From Turnera subulata (Eukaryota; Streptophyta; Magnoliopsida; Malpighiales; Passifloraceae), in NCBI GenBank assembly GCA_028386065.3, contig JAKUCV010004398.1, positions 44,566-108,565 of the forward strand: a DNA stretch of 64,000 nt, in the 5' to 3' direction. The position numbers were made by a program, and so were the translations under genes. Positions 22,890-35,469 of this stretch are shown one piece after another (the stretch's first letter is position 1; each line of letters opens with the position of its first letter). The notes under the pieces are model-generated. The model searched no databases, was not told the origin of the DNA, and worked only from the letters and a program-made list of their open reading frames with translations.

Positions 22890-25800
22890 ATGAAGTGCCG
22901 ATCTGTGGCCTGCATATGGTCAGACACCCCGCCATCTCACCGTGTCACTGCTATTGCTGCCATCAACCACCCTCCAACCCTCTACACTGGTGGATCCGAT
23001 GGCTCCATCTTCTGGTGGAACCTCTCGGAGTCAAACTCGGTAACTTACTGAGCCATGCCCCTATTTGTCAATTACTAGTCTTTAAAATTAAAACTGTCAT
23101 ACTCGGTTTCCAACTTTGTCGAGGGTTAGGTTTTGTTCTAACATATAATGAAATTGGTCAAATTTTGACCTCAAAGTTATGGTTCTGTTTCAATGATGTT
23201 CCAACATTTACAGGAAATTGTTAAACCAGTTGCAATGTTGTGTGGTCACGCTGCACCAGTAGCCGATCTCAGTGTTTGTTATCCACTGACTTCTTCTGGG
23301 AATGATCCAAAAATGGACAATTATAGCAATGAGGATGTGAGCTTATCAGTTCCTGAGACCTCTGGGGCATTAATCAGTGCATGTACAGATGCAGTGTTAT
23401 GTGTATGGAGTAGAGGGAGTGGACATTGTAGACGTAGGAGAAAACTTCCACCTTGGGTTGGCAGTCCGTCTATCATTCGCACCTTGCCTTGTAGCTCTCG
23501 GTATGTGTGTATAGGGTGTTGTTTTGTGGATTGTGGCAGTCATGTGCCCGATCATCATTCTGTGGAAGGGAGCCAGGACTTGGTGGAGAAAGAGGGTCAA
23601 CAAAGAAAAGCTTCAAAATGTAGTGTGGTTATTGTTGACACGTATAGCCTTAATATTGTGCAAACTGTTTTTCATGGCAATTTATCAATTGGAGCATTAA
23701 AGTTCATGGATGTGGTTTTGCTGGGTGAGGATGGGGAGAAACATTCTGTACTTTTGGCTGATTCGTTTGGCAGGGTTCAATTGGTTCCAGTATTGAAGGA
23801 TGCAAACACTGATGGGGAAGCTGCAAGTGGGTTGCAAAGGAATTCTCCATTGGAAGTGGCTAATTGGGGAAATGTGTTGAGCGAAGGTGTACAGGTTATC
23901 TCAATCGCTACTTGCAGAAACCTTGTTGCGCTTGTGTTGAAAAGTTCCTGTATATTTAGACGATTGACTGCTGATTCTGCAATTGGAGAGATTTCTTTTG
24001 TGGACACTCTCCTTTTTGCTGAAGACAATTGTGCTCAGTCACATGTATTGGGTGGCATCTTTCTTGAGAATGGAAATGCTGGTAATATGCATGCTTTTCA
24101 GGAAGTTTATGATGACTTTTCTGGAAATTTTGCTGTGTGGGACAGCACAGGGTCTGTGATATTGTATGCTTTGTCATATTCCAATGCCAAATTTCACTGT
24201 CAACTAATTTGCGAGATTCCTGCTGCTTCTCGTACCATTAATACAAGAAGAGCAACATTTCTTACCCAGTTGAACCACTACCTTCTCCGAATTGAATCAG
24301 TTTCTGTTGATGCTGAAGAGCCTTTTCAGTGGAAACCTCATGTGACAATCTGGTCGTTAGGTTGTAAACACGACAGAAGCGGAAAATCGTCAATGCTAGG
24401 TCAAAAACTTGGAGAAAGCAATTCTTTTGCTGACTGGATTTCGAGTTCAGAAATTAGTGATTTCAGCAGCCTGAAATTGAGATCAACTTCTTCCCAAAGT
24501 GTTTTTGGGATTTCAGAAAATGATAATAATGAACACATAGACCTTGAGAATCCTAACAATGTGCTCAAAGGACAAACTGTATCTTCGTCCATGGTTATTT
24601 CTGAAAATCTTTTTGTTCCTTATGCTGTGGTTTATGGCTACTTCAGTGGCAAAATAGAGATTGTGCGCTTTGATTTACTTTCAGGACTGGACTCTCGCCC
24701 TGGAAGCCCACATCAGGGTGTGGAATCACCGGTGTCCAAGAAATATTTTTCAGGTCACACAGGTGCTGTTCTTTGTTTGGCAGCACATCGGATGTTTGGG
24801 AGTGCTGAAGGGAGAAGTTTTAGTCAGGTTTTGGTTTCTGGAAGCATGGACTGCACTGTTAGAATTTGGGATCTTGATACAGGAAGTCTGATTATGATAA
24901 TGCACCAGCATGTGGCTCCAGTACGCCAAATAATCTTTCCCCCTCCCCAGACTGAACATCCTTGGAGTGATTGCTTTCTCTCTGTTGGGGAGGACTCATG
25001 TGTTGCTCTTGCTTCTCTCGAAACTTTGCGGGTGGAAAGGATGTTCCCTGGACATCCAAGCTATCCTGAAAAAGTAGCGTGGGATGGTTTACGAGGTTAT
25101 GTTGCCTGTATCTGCCGAAGCCATTCAGGCCATTCAGGAACATCTGAGGTTATTGATGTTCTGTATATCTGGGATGTAAAGACAGGTGCTCGAGAACGCA
25201 TCCTTCGTGGGACGGCTTCTCATTCGATGCTGGATCATTTTTGTAAAGGCATCAGTATGAATTCGATTTCTGGATCCATACTTAATGGAAATACTTCTGT
25301 TTCATCGTTGCTGCTTCCAATAATTGAAGATGGGAGCTCGTCATCTCATTCTCAATTAAATCATTCTGCAAAGAGGGCCAACCCATCAGATAGGGTATCA
25401 AATTTGCCAAGATTTGGGGAATCCACTCCTTCCCAATCACAGGTTTCAAAAGGAAATTCCACTCCATTGTTTTCACCGAACTACAAGCACCCCATCCGAT
25501 GCACTTGTCCATTTCCTGGTATTGCTACTTTGACTTTTGACCTTGCATCATTGATGTTTCCCTGTATGAAGCATGAGGTGGTTGTGGGCAACAGTGGTAA
25601 GCAAGAGCACAACAATGTAAAGGAGCGTCCAGCATGTTCCCCAAGTTCTCACTCTGATGATGGTTCTAATAGCATTGAAGTGGCAAGAGATTCCGTGGAG
25701 GAGAACAGCTCGATTAGGTCCCTAGAAACATATGTACTTAGATTTAGCTTGTCATTTTTGCATGTGTGGGATTTGGATGATGATCTTGATAGTTTGCTGA

Positions 25801-28800
25801 TAAAAGATATGAAGCTTAGTAGACCGGAGAACTTGATTGTAGCTTCTGGTTTGCAAGGGGATAAAGGATCTTTGACACTGACATTTCCTGGTTTGAGTCC
25901 TATACGTGAGGTACTAAGATGAACTATACTAAACATCAGGACTTGTTTCTTGTTTGATTTATTTTGACTTTTCCTGAGAAATTGAAATCCCAATTTCAGC
26001 TGTGGAAATCATCATCAGAGTTTAGTGCCATGAGGTCATTGACAATGGTGTCCATTGCCCAGCGCATGATTAGCTTATCTCATTCCAGTTCAGAGGCAAG
26101 CAGGTATTGAAAGGTTTCACTGCTTCACAAAAAATTATAATTAATCTAATTAAATCACATGTTTTCACTCAAATTATTATTCAAAATTATTGACTTTGTT
26201 TTTGGTTCTCATATACTATATTGAAGCTATCCATTTATATTTGCTTGTGTCCACTATCGGTTAAACTACAATCTGATAATTTGAATGAATCCTTGTCGGG
26301 AAAGGCAAAATGGATGACTGGTGAAACAACAACTGATTTTAGTATGTGCAAAATGTGCTTGCTTTTTAATTATTTTTTTTTGGGTCATGAAACTAGGGCC
26401 TTTTAATAATCTTATGGTGTTCAAGAAGTTCAAGCTTATAGTAAAAACGTCCAACTGATTTTAATCATGAGATTTTCAACATTATGTGCTGCCTCCTTCA
26501 ACAGTTTTTTGGTTACCTGTTCTCCTGTGGGCCTTGTTTAACTTTGATGCTAGAACTAGTTCATAAGACTACAACAGCATCTTGTAGATTCTTAATTGTT
26601 CAGATCGAGTTAGTATTTCTTCTTCTTGTCATTTTGCAAAGCCTCGCACAATTTGTTTCCAATATTTCCTAATTATGATCGATTTTTTTTTTGCAGTGCT
26701 TTAGCAGCATTCTATACCCGAAATTTTGCTGACAAATTTCCTGATATAAAGCCACCGTTACTTCAGGTCATAAATCTTACTATTAGTTTTGGTGCTTTCA
26801 ATCTCTGGTTTTGACTGGCATAATGAAGATATCATAACTTATGAGGGGCAATAAAAGCTTCACTATGTTCTGTTACTGTCAATTTTCTATCCACTTTCCT
26901 TCAGTAGTATAATGAGTAGAGTGGACTCAACATATGCAGTCAGGTGGGTAGTCTAGTCTTGCAGGCTCAACATTTTCGTCATTAAGTTACATTTGCTTGT
27001 TGAAAACTTGAAATTGTTGTAGAAGATGCCGGTGGAAAATGTATTCCATTCTATCGAGACTTATAACTGAGGTAAACAGTGAGCTATATACTTTTTTAAT
27101 CTACACATCATCTAAATAAATGTGTTTGCAAGCTGACTGTTCTCAATAAAATGCTGAGCTATATACTTTTTTAACTCATTACAAGGGCATGTGGCTTGAT
27201 GTTTTACTGATGATATCTCTACCGGTTTTGGGGAGCATGCCAATGTTTATCGTAAATTCTTACAACTGAAATTGTGTTTGTACATGCTTGTTGTCGTCAT
27301 TGTCAACTTTATCTGCTGACTATTAATTTACTGTAGAACAGCTACTGGTGGGTTTCTGGCAAGACGAAAGTGAACATATACGTATGGCTGCTCGCACTTT
27401 ATTCCACTGTGCTGCTTCACGGGCAATTCCACTTCCTCTATGCAATCAACAAGTCAATGTCCATGTAAAGCTTTTGAGATCTCTGAGTGCAGTTGGAGTA
27501 AATAGAGATGAAGTTTCAAATGGAGGAACATCCGGAATTGGTTTGTCCTCTAACATGTCATTTGAATCACCTTCAATTGGTGAGGGCAAAGAATCTTCTA
27601 ACAAGTCGTCTGAAAGGCAAGGAATTTCGTCGGAGGAAGAATCCAAAATACTTGCATGGCTGGAGTCTTTTGAAGTGCAGGACTGGATCTCTTGTGTGGG
27701 GGGAACAAGCCAAGATGCAATGACATCACATATTATTATTGCAGCAGCATTGGCTGTATGGTATCCTAGCCTTGTGAAACCAAGTCTTGCAATGCTGGTG
27801 GTTCATCCATTAATAAAGTTGGTTATGGCAATGAATGAAAAATATAGTTCTACTGCTGCAGAGCTCCTTGCTGAAGGTATGGAGGGCACATGGAAAGCAT
27901 GCAATAGTCTTGACATTCCTCGTCTAATTGGTGATATATTCTTCCAAATAGAGTGTGTAAGTGGTCCAACTTCCAACTCAGCTGGACACCATCCTTTGCC
28001 ATCTTCCATTCGAGATACATTGATAGGGACTCTACTTCCAAGTTTAGCAATGGCTGACATACAAGGGTTTTTATCTGTTATTGAGAGACAAATTTGGTCT
28101 ACTGCTTCTGATTCACCTGTCCATCTGGTATCCCTCACAACTCTCATACGGGTTGCACGTGGCTCTCCAAGACACTTGGCTCAGTACCTTGAAAAGGTTA
28201 GAAGGCTCAACTTCCTGTCTGTTACGAATTGAAATTTACAATCTCTCCATATTGTTGTGTATCATTGTGACCCATTGACAGATCTGCAGGTGGTTAATTT
28301 CATCTTGCACACCATGGACCCTAGCAATTCTGTCATGCGCAAAAATTGTCTTCATAGTGCAATGACAGCATTAAAGGAAATTGTGCGTGTACTTCCCATG
28401 GTGGCCCTGAATGACACATCTACTAGATTGGCTGTTGGGGATGCGATTGGGCAGATTAATAATGCTAGCATTTCAGTATATGACATGCTAAGGTATCTGA
28501 CTTTATCTAGAAAACACGTTTCTAGAAGATGCTATCAACTTTTGCTCATCAATTAGTTAATTATGCTTGGCTATGTTAGCAATGGCAATCAGATATGCAT
28601 CTGGAAGTTTGGTTTGCCTTATAATTTCCTAGGTTTTTTAACTGTTAGTAGTTCAGTTGTCCCTCACTTTTCTATTTCACTAATTATTTCTATTTTATCT
28701 GTTCAATTGCTTATCTGTGGAAGGAAAGAAAAGCTTAATTTCAATCAAATCTTCCAAGTAGCATAATGTCCTAGGTTTATCACATGAGGTTTACTCTGAT

Positions 28801-31194
28801 TTACAGCTGCTAGTCATAATTTTCTCCGTTGGGTCATGTACAGTCAGCTAGGTATAATGGTTCCAAGCACAATTAGGATATATAAACATGACTTAGGAAT
28901 TGAGGAATTTAGATATACCATTGCCTTGATGAGGTCATCAATTGAGCAACATATTGTTTTCTTCTTCAGGAATGTTTTTGGCCCAACCAGAGCATTGCAT
29001 TGTCTCTAGCTCCCAAACTTTTATTTGTAGATTGCCACTTAATTTCAGGGATTACAGGGATTGAGGGACAGAGTCTAGACATATTTAACAAGTGTGGAAA
29101 TTTGGTGAGTGAACAACTTGCCAAATGTGCTGTCACTGCTCACATATTAACATAAAATGTAGTCCTGTTTGGAGTGGGGTCTCAGTTGGAAAAAGATTGT
29201 GGTAGTGTTGCTTTGATAAGCTTTTACCCTTCTCTCTGTGCATGAAACCTATTTAACTGCTATTGAACCTCTTGCTATTTCTCTTGTGTCTGAGATGTTG
29301 ATTCTTATGTTTACTGATGTAGCGCGATAAAAGTAAAAGTTCTGGATGCAAGTGGTCCTCCTGGACTTCCAAATTTGCTTCCAGAGCCATCAGAGACTGC
29401 AGTCACCACTGTGATATCAGCATTGAGCTTTTCCCCTGACGGAGAGGTACTACAGTTTATTAATGTGTGCAGGGCAAATTTTAAGTATTGTGCTTGCTCC
29501 TTTGGTATCCCTCATTTTCTTTTAACGTCAATTGCATGAGGATGCAAGTTTCACATTTTACAGAGAAAAAGAGGGGTGCTTAACAAATTATGGCAAGTTA
29601 TGCCCAAACTTTTATTCTATATGATTTAAGGTCTGTTCTTGGACCAGGCACTCAGTTGAAGGGGCTACACATAAAGGTTTTGTAATTGGAGAGGTTTTAA
29701 GTGCTCCAAAGGACTTACTATTAACATTTGGCTCACAAAAAAGGGTCAAGGAGAGATGGGTTTGCCCCAAGACGGGCCCCTCCCCAAGCCACCAAACAAA
29801 ATCTTTCCCAAGGGTTCTATTGAGGACGTAGGATTCCACCATTAATTTTAATTATTATTATTAACAAAAGCTTTTTTTAAAATTAATTTTTGTTCATTTT
29901 GCTTTATTCCAATATAATTCCTGTGAGCTTTGATGTGAAGCTTTTCTTGTCATCAAAAGATTTAGGATTGCATTCCTGTTCGGAAGCTCTGTGATAGATT
30001 TGCCATTTCAGTCAGGTGGTTCAACTATTGAAGCGTCTTGGGTTGTGTCTTAACACATTTGTCATCTGGTAGTTTTTTCATATATTCCTGTCTGATCTGC
30101 AAGATAAAATGGTAGTTGTCCATGTTAGAGAGTACCTTTTTTTTTCCCACTTGAAATTGTAACATGTAGTTTTTTTTGCTTATTTTGTAAAACACATGCA
30201 CAGAAAAGAAAGAGCTATGTCGCTGGAATTTTTGATTGTTGTGGTTTCTAGGGAGAGAGAACAGTGGGATGCATTTGATAATTGCAAGTTATTTCTCTGA
30301 GGGTAAAGAATTGATTGTTAGTTTCATCCTTTCTTCATCCAATAATTGACCTCTACTAAATGCAGGGCCTAGTTGCTTTTTCTGAGCATGGTTTGATGAT
30401 CAGATGGTGGTCGTTGGGAACTGTGTGGTGGGAGAAGCTTAGCCGAAACCTTAGTCCTGTTCAGTGCACGAAAGTCATATTTGTTCCTCCATGGGAAGGT
30501 TTCTCACCCAATTCTTCTCGGTCTAGTATAATGGCAAGCGTGTTGGGAGATGATCGACAGGCCAATGTTCAGGTAATTCTCTTCAGTGGTCATTAGTGGT
30601 TTTGAAGACATTATTTCTTAACCACATTCAATAAACTGTGAAATATGCCCCAAGTTTTGGTCGACTTATCGTGGTAAAGCTAAATGCCAATGCTACAATA
30701 CCAACATGTGCAGTCATGTTCGGAAGGGCCAATGTCTAATCTCTCAATTCTATTAAACATAGGTCTAGAGAGAATAGTGACGATAGGAATAGATTCCTCT
30801 ATCATTTGCAACATCTAAATTGGAATTTATGGGGAGTCCTATTTACACTAGAAGGGTATAATGTACGTTGCCCATTTTTTATACTAGGTGGCAGAAGTGT
30901 AACTCAACTGGAAATTTAAACCATCTTTAAACTCTTTAACTAATTGGGCTGGTTGCATTGCATCTTTTAAGTACACTGTGTGTGGCTACACTTGAAGGCA
31001 CGACAAAGGTTCTTTCTGAAGAATGGCAACTTGAAATGTCTATTTTGCAGGAAAATGCTAGGAGTTTGAGTCACATGGACAATTTGAAACTGTTAATCCA
31101 TAATCTTGATCTCTCTTACCGTCTGGAATGGGTTGGTAACCGGAAGGTACTTCTTTCCAGGCATGGCCAGGAGTTGGCAACCTTCCCATTGTGA
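22890..31194 (+). CDS. WD40-repeat protein, WDR7/rabconnectin-3-beta type
   Basis: Coding exons: 22890-23039, 23214-25910, 26000-26103, 26697-26766, 27342-28196, 28290-28492, 29323-29446, 30366-30572, 31051-31194; the phases agree and give 1,517 residues. WD40 signatures include YTGGSDGSIFWWNL near residue 35, LISACTDAVLCVW near 95, and VLVSGSMDCTVRIWDL at about 587; the middle is serine-rich and the C-terminal part is a helical region followed by WD-like FSPDG and IRWWSLG motifs. The N-terminus MKCRSVACIWSDTPPSHRVTA and overall layout match the single-copy plant family typified by Arabidopsis AT4G11270, related to animal WDR7. Animal WDR7 works with DMXL proteins in V-ATPase assembly; the same role in plants is inference. 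One 2.7-kb exon carries more than half of the protein. Confidence 0.93.
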
Positions 31195-31754
31195 GCATAT
31201 TAAGTATCTTCTTTTCGAAGCATATCCCATCATCTCCTTTTCCATCCAGTTAGTTGGAAGGAGAAAAATCTCCTGCTTATGGGCAACGTTTCCATAAATT
31301 CTTCTGGAGAATTGGCAGAGCTCCTTGGCACACATTGATAGAAGAGAATCTGTTTTGTGGTTATGGGACGTTCTCCCTTTGCTACTCTTACGTTTTTTGA
31401 GCTTTTCATCTCCTGGTCTTGCAGGATATTCACAAAGGGTTGCTGGAGGTAGTTATGTATTTTAACCTTCTGGGAAGGCTATGTATTAACTTAATTATTC
31501 TTTGGTGGATCGAGGAGGAGCAAGTCGGCTAAATTTTGCAGCCAATTTATATATTTAGACTTTTCTTGTATATCAGCCCAAACCATTGAAAATGAAAATA
31601 TTGTATACAAACATACAGTTGCCTTAATCTGTGGAGATGGTTTGGTCGATTGCACTGTCTGCATGTACCCCATTGCGAGCGATAAGAGTTTAGCTTTGAG
31701 CGAATCGTGAGGCCTTAACACAACTTTCATAACGAGATAATCAATTCATAGCCT
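31195..31754 (+). other. 3' UTR and downstream flank of the WDR7-like gene
   Basis: AT-rich sequence following the TGA at 31192-31194. It has no coding signal in either strand beyond short ORFs and ends at the A-run of a LINE remnant. Confidence 0.5.
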
Positions 31755-32560
31755 TTTTTTTGGGAAATTGGGTGGGGTTAAAGTTTCATTCAAGGAGTGG
31801 GAACAGAGAATACATGTGGATCAAAAACAAAAAAAGGAGTAGCAACTCCTAAACTATTGTGTGTAGTAATAACATAGATATATAACAGGAGCTTGTTCCA
31901 AAAACGCAATGCCCGGAGGGAAGTCTTGCGCTATATTTGTTAAGGCATCTGCTACTATATTTCTCTGCCGATGGTTATGTTTCACTGAGACCCTCTCCAT
32001 CTACTCTCACAAACCCGAGCAACAGCTCAACACCCTTTCCCTCAAAATACCAATTCATTTCTCACTTGCCAAATTTTATGTATTGCAGCACCAAAAGAGG
32101 AGGTCAAGAGACGTACTCCTGGTTGTAGAGCAAGCTAGCCACATGGAGCTGCATACTCGTTGGGGTCCCTTCCATTTCTATACTAATGACCATGTATTGT
32201 CCTCCTCTCCTCTCCCTATTCCTCAGCACAAAGAGAATAGTAGGCAGATTTGATTGAATAAGTCCCATTCGCCTACCTATAGACCAACACAAAGGATCCT
32301 CTCCCTGGTCACCTGCTAACACACCATGCATATTGACATTTCGGCCACGACTTTACATATGCCTTTCCACAAAGCCAACCCCCTGCGCCTTTTCAAACTA
32401 GTTGGGCATCAATCATATCATTAACTCCATACTTAGAACAAAGGAGAGGGCATTAGGGTTGTTGATTGTTTCCCCATCCAAGTTTCATCATGAAACATAT
32501 GACCAGTTCAAAAGACTGACAGGCCCGTGTACACAATCATCCCTTTATCACCTTGGGCCT
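31755..32560 (-). mobile_element. LINE remnant with zf-RVT and RNase H fragments
   Basis: On the minus strand there are degenerate matches to the end of plant LINE ORF2: a WKGPxR-type reverse-transcriptase zinc-binding region (about 32150-32330) and an RNase H-like end reading HRQRNIVADALTNIAQDF (about 31910-31985). Several stops and frame changes interrupt it. An A-run on the minus strand at about 31755-31763 marks the 3' end. The 5' border is unclear. Confidence 0.65.
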
Positions 32561-32922
32561 AGTTAAACTCTACTCATCATGATGCATGCCTGGTGATGAA
32601 CTCTTATATATATATGCTCATTATTAGACCCCCTTATAAAAGCTCGCCACATAGAGTACTGCAAATAGACGGTGGAAGAGCTGCGGACAGTCTGCGCGCA
32701 TGCATTGTATATGCTAGCTCTAGAGATAACCAATTGCATAATCAGCTAAAAATAAACATTAACTGTAGACAATTTTATTTGCCAATCGGAACTGGGGGTT
32801 TTCTGAATTACAAATCAACTTTGAGTGGTTATTCATGGACACAAGAAATAATTAACAGTTGATCGTCCCCTCTATATATGTACGTACCCAAAAACACTTA
32901 AAACTAATACTCCTACTCCTAC
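32561..32922. other. 3' flank of the RING-H2 gene
   Basis: AT-rich sequence with short TA runs (32606-32617). It probably includes the RING gene 3' UTR. Nothing else seen. Confidence 0.5.
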
Positions 32923-33852
32923 TCAATGAGGATCCACAGGCATCTGATACCTACATGTTGGACAAGTGTTATTTATCATCAACCACTGATCAATACAGCC
33001 TCCATGGTAGGCATGCATGCATGGCATCCGCTTAGCCTCTGAACCAACTTGAAGGTCCTCCATGCAGACTGTACAAACAGAACCTGGGACTTCGACCTTC
33101 ACCTTGTCCAATCGTTCCACGGATTCTTTGCTCGCAGGCAGTGTTCTCTGCAGACCAACATCATCAACACCGACGAAATCCAAGTTCATATCAGCAACAC
33201 CCTCACCCTCAAGTTGTGCTGCCTCTACACCCACAGCAATAAAGAACAATGGAAGCAAGACAGGAAGAGTAAGTGCATCATCATCATCACCATCACCGCC
33301 ATTATCGTAACCTTCTGTACGTGCTTCAACAACTCCATCATTACCGTGGACGGCGCCATGACTAGCACTCCCGGGAGAGTAATCATTACTGGAATCATCA
33401 GCTTCCCTGTATCTTCTGTATAGGAGTTCAAACAAAGCAACACCCTCTACTCCTTCTTCTTCTTCTTCATCATCATCATCAGTAGCAGCCAATGGAAGAA
33501 GTGGGCTCATCATGGCTCTTGCGTCGTCGGCAGTAGGAGCTTGAACAGCTTCATCATTAGTGGAATCATTAATATTATTTTCATATCTTAAGAAATCGTG
33601 ATCTTCTTCTATATCTTCATCATCATCATCATGATCATCATCACTACTCATAGGATCAGCAAGAAGATCATCTGCACCCGGGATTAGGGTATCGGTGTCA
33701 AAGTAACAGGACCAACAAAAAGACTGCGCCGCCGTGTTGTTATTTGGCTGTCCCCCGGGGAGAGACGAAGAAGAACTCGTCAAAGTACTATTATTCCACG
33801 ACGGTACTGAATCCCACCCACTACCACTGTTTTGATCAGGAACTCCACACAT
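32923..33852 (-). CDS. RING-H2 zinc-finger protein, probable E3 ubiquitin ligase
   Basis: A single-exon gene of 309 codons with an ATG at 33852. A C-terminal RING-H2 finger covers residues 260-305: C260, C263, C278, H280, H283, C286, C297 and C300, spaced C-x2-C-x14-C-x-H-x2-H-x2-C-x10-C-x2-C, with the W of CIDQWL in the usual place for E2 contact. Proteins of this type pass ubiquitin from an E2 to substrates. The rest is low in complexity: serine-rich at residues 20-45 and with three acidic runs (DDDHDDDDEDIEEDHD, DDDDEEEEEG, GDGDDDD). A stretch LTLPVLLPLFFIAVGVEAA near residue 200 is hydrophobic but probably too short and isolated to be a certain membrane segment. A broken tandem copy follows upstream at 35.5-35.9 kb. 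Confidence 0.85.
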   Translation of the reverse strand: MCGVPDQNSGSGWDSVPSWNNSTLTSSSSSLPGGQPNNNTAAQSFCWSCYFDTDTLIPGADDLLADPMSSDDDHDDDDEDIEEDHDFLRYENNINDSTNDEAVQAPTADDARAMMSPLLPLAATDDDDEEEEEGVEGVALFELLYRRYREADDSSNDYSPGSASHGAVHGNDGVVEARTEGYDNGGDGDDDDALTLPVLLPLFFIAVGVEAAQLEGEGVADMNLDFVGVDDVGLQRTLPASKESVERLDKVKVEVPGSVCTVCMEDLQVGSEAKRMPCMHAYHGGCIDQWLMINNTCPTCRYQMPVDPH

Positions 33853-33959
33853 CGTTAATTTAAAGAAAACTGATGTTCGAAAGTATATAGAAAGAAGATT
33901 GACGACAAAGAAAATTAATGAACTATACTACAAATTTACAATACATGTGTGCGCCTCTC

Positions 33960-33990
33960 TCCCTCTGTATATATAGAATATATAAACCGA
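33960..33990 (-). promoter_or_regulatory. TATA-rich core promoter region of the RING-H2 gene
   Basis: On the minus strand TATATATTCTATATATACAG lies about 115-130 bp before the ATG and is followed by a CT-rich leader. The same arrangement (tatatatatacc at 36049-36060) stands before the broken tandem copy. Confidence 0.5.
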
Positions 33991-34439
33991 GTAAACTATA
34001 CGTACACCGATAGGAATTGAACCTATAGGGCAAAGAGGTTAATCCTTAGGTTCATAGGAGTTTACAACGTTCCACGCAAGTAACTCGTTAATTTGTTGCT
34101 CTGAATAACAACTAGGACAAGGAAATCAATTAGGGCTACCTAATGTCGTCAATTAAAAGGATTAAAAGGATTGTTAATTTTACACGTCTACCTAATGTCG
34201 CCTACACCTTTAAATGTAGGGCTTTTTGGTTTAAATCTCTTTGTTTTTGGGTCCAAATTAAATTTAATTTGTTTTATTTTCTTTTATCAGAAAGCGTCAT
34301 TGAGTGTTCATATTCTTTTGAATGAATAAAATTATAAAATTAATAAACAGCTGTAAGATAACTATTCAATTTTACCCAAAAAACTATTTAATTACCAAAA
34401 TCTATGTTTTTTTTTTTCCTTGGTGAAAACAATCTATGT

Positions 34440-34650
34440 TTTTTTTTTTTTCTGGGTAACGGGCTACGGCCAAAAGACTAACAAGTTATACGCATGAGAG
34501 GCTGAGCCAACCCAGCCTTGTCCTGCAAAAACAGATGTGAACAATTAGTAGGGACTTGGGACACTGAATGCAAACCAAATACCATGTCCAAAGCCGTGTT
34601 GGCCAACATATTCACCAAAAACATTACCCTCCCTAAATATATATATGGTG
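34440..34650 (-). mobile_element. Short LINE 3' remnant (RNase H end)
   Basis: The minus strand reads ANTALDMVFGLHSVSQVP-like residues, typical of the C-terminal end of the RNase H domain in plant LINEs, followed by an A-run (T-run on the plus strand, 34440-34453). The preceding T-run with AATCTATG at 34398-34425 is repeated beside it, which may be a target duplication. Confidence 0.5.
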
Positions 34651-34763
34651 TATCTCTACTTTTTTGCTAATCGAATTTTATTACTAAAAGAAATATAACA
34701 AAAGATTTCAAAGGATAAGCCAGCAAGCAGCTGGGCTGCCTAACTACAACAGGGATTACAAAC

Positions 34764-35216
34764 GGATTAAGTGGATTTTTTATCCCTGCCCTCGATTTTC
34801 AAATGTTAGCACTCTACAAAAATTTTATGGATTTTGGTCCTCGTATTATCCATAAGTTATGGTTTTTTGTACTTCCGGCCACCGGCCGATCATCGGAGAC
34901 ACGTGTCACCACATTATTTGCCCACATCATCAAGGGGGCCCCACTAACCCGGGGCGGCCTACGCTTAACCCGAATCAGCTGGAAAGACAACCTGTCTCCA
35001 TTCCACAGTCATGGCAGGAAAGCGTGGGTTAGGGAAGCCCACGTGATGACGTGGGCGAATAATGTGGTGACGCGTGTCTCCGATGATCGGCTGATAGCCA
35101 GAAGTACCAAAAACCATAACTTATGGGTAGTACGAGGACCAAAATCCATAAAATTTTTGTACAGGCTGACATTTCAAAATCAAGGGCAATACAGGGACCA
35201 AAAATCTAGTTGTTCC
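34764..35216. mobile_element. Mutator-type MITE, 453 bp, long inverted repeats
   Basis: The two arms, about 170-190 bp each, are inverted copies: for example CAAAAATTTTATGGATTTTG near 34817 is matched by its complement near 35150, and both arms continue through the ACGTGTC and ATCATCGGAGA motifs. The element is flanked by GATTACAAAC on both sides (34754-34763 and 35217-35226), a 9-10-bp target duplication as made by Mutator-type transposases. It has no coding sequence. Confidence 0.85.
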
Positions 35217-35469
35217 GATTACAAACCAAACTAATTACAAAGGAAAGGACAAAACAAAGAGAAAGGAATTAAGCTCGAACAATTGAAGGCAGAGATTACA
35301 GAAATCTTCTTGACACGCCCTTCGAGTCTTTGACAAATGAGGCATTGGAAAACACCATGTTACACGAATAAGGGAAGGATGGATGGATACTTTCGATCCA
35401 CCAAGAGGCTCTGGCTATAACAAGATCGAGTGGAGAATCCCATTGTGGCTCTTTGCTGTTAAAGATGAA

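Noticed and set aside
29612..29842. 76-codon ORF in intron 7 of the WDR7-like gene
   Set aside because: Short, no domain, on the opposite strand within an intron; possibly an old repeat fragment but no borders were found.
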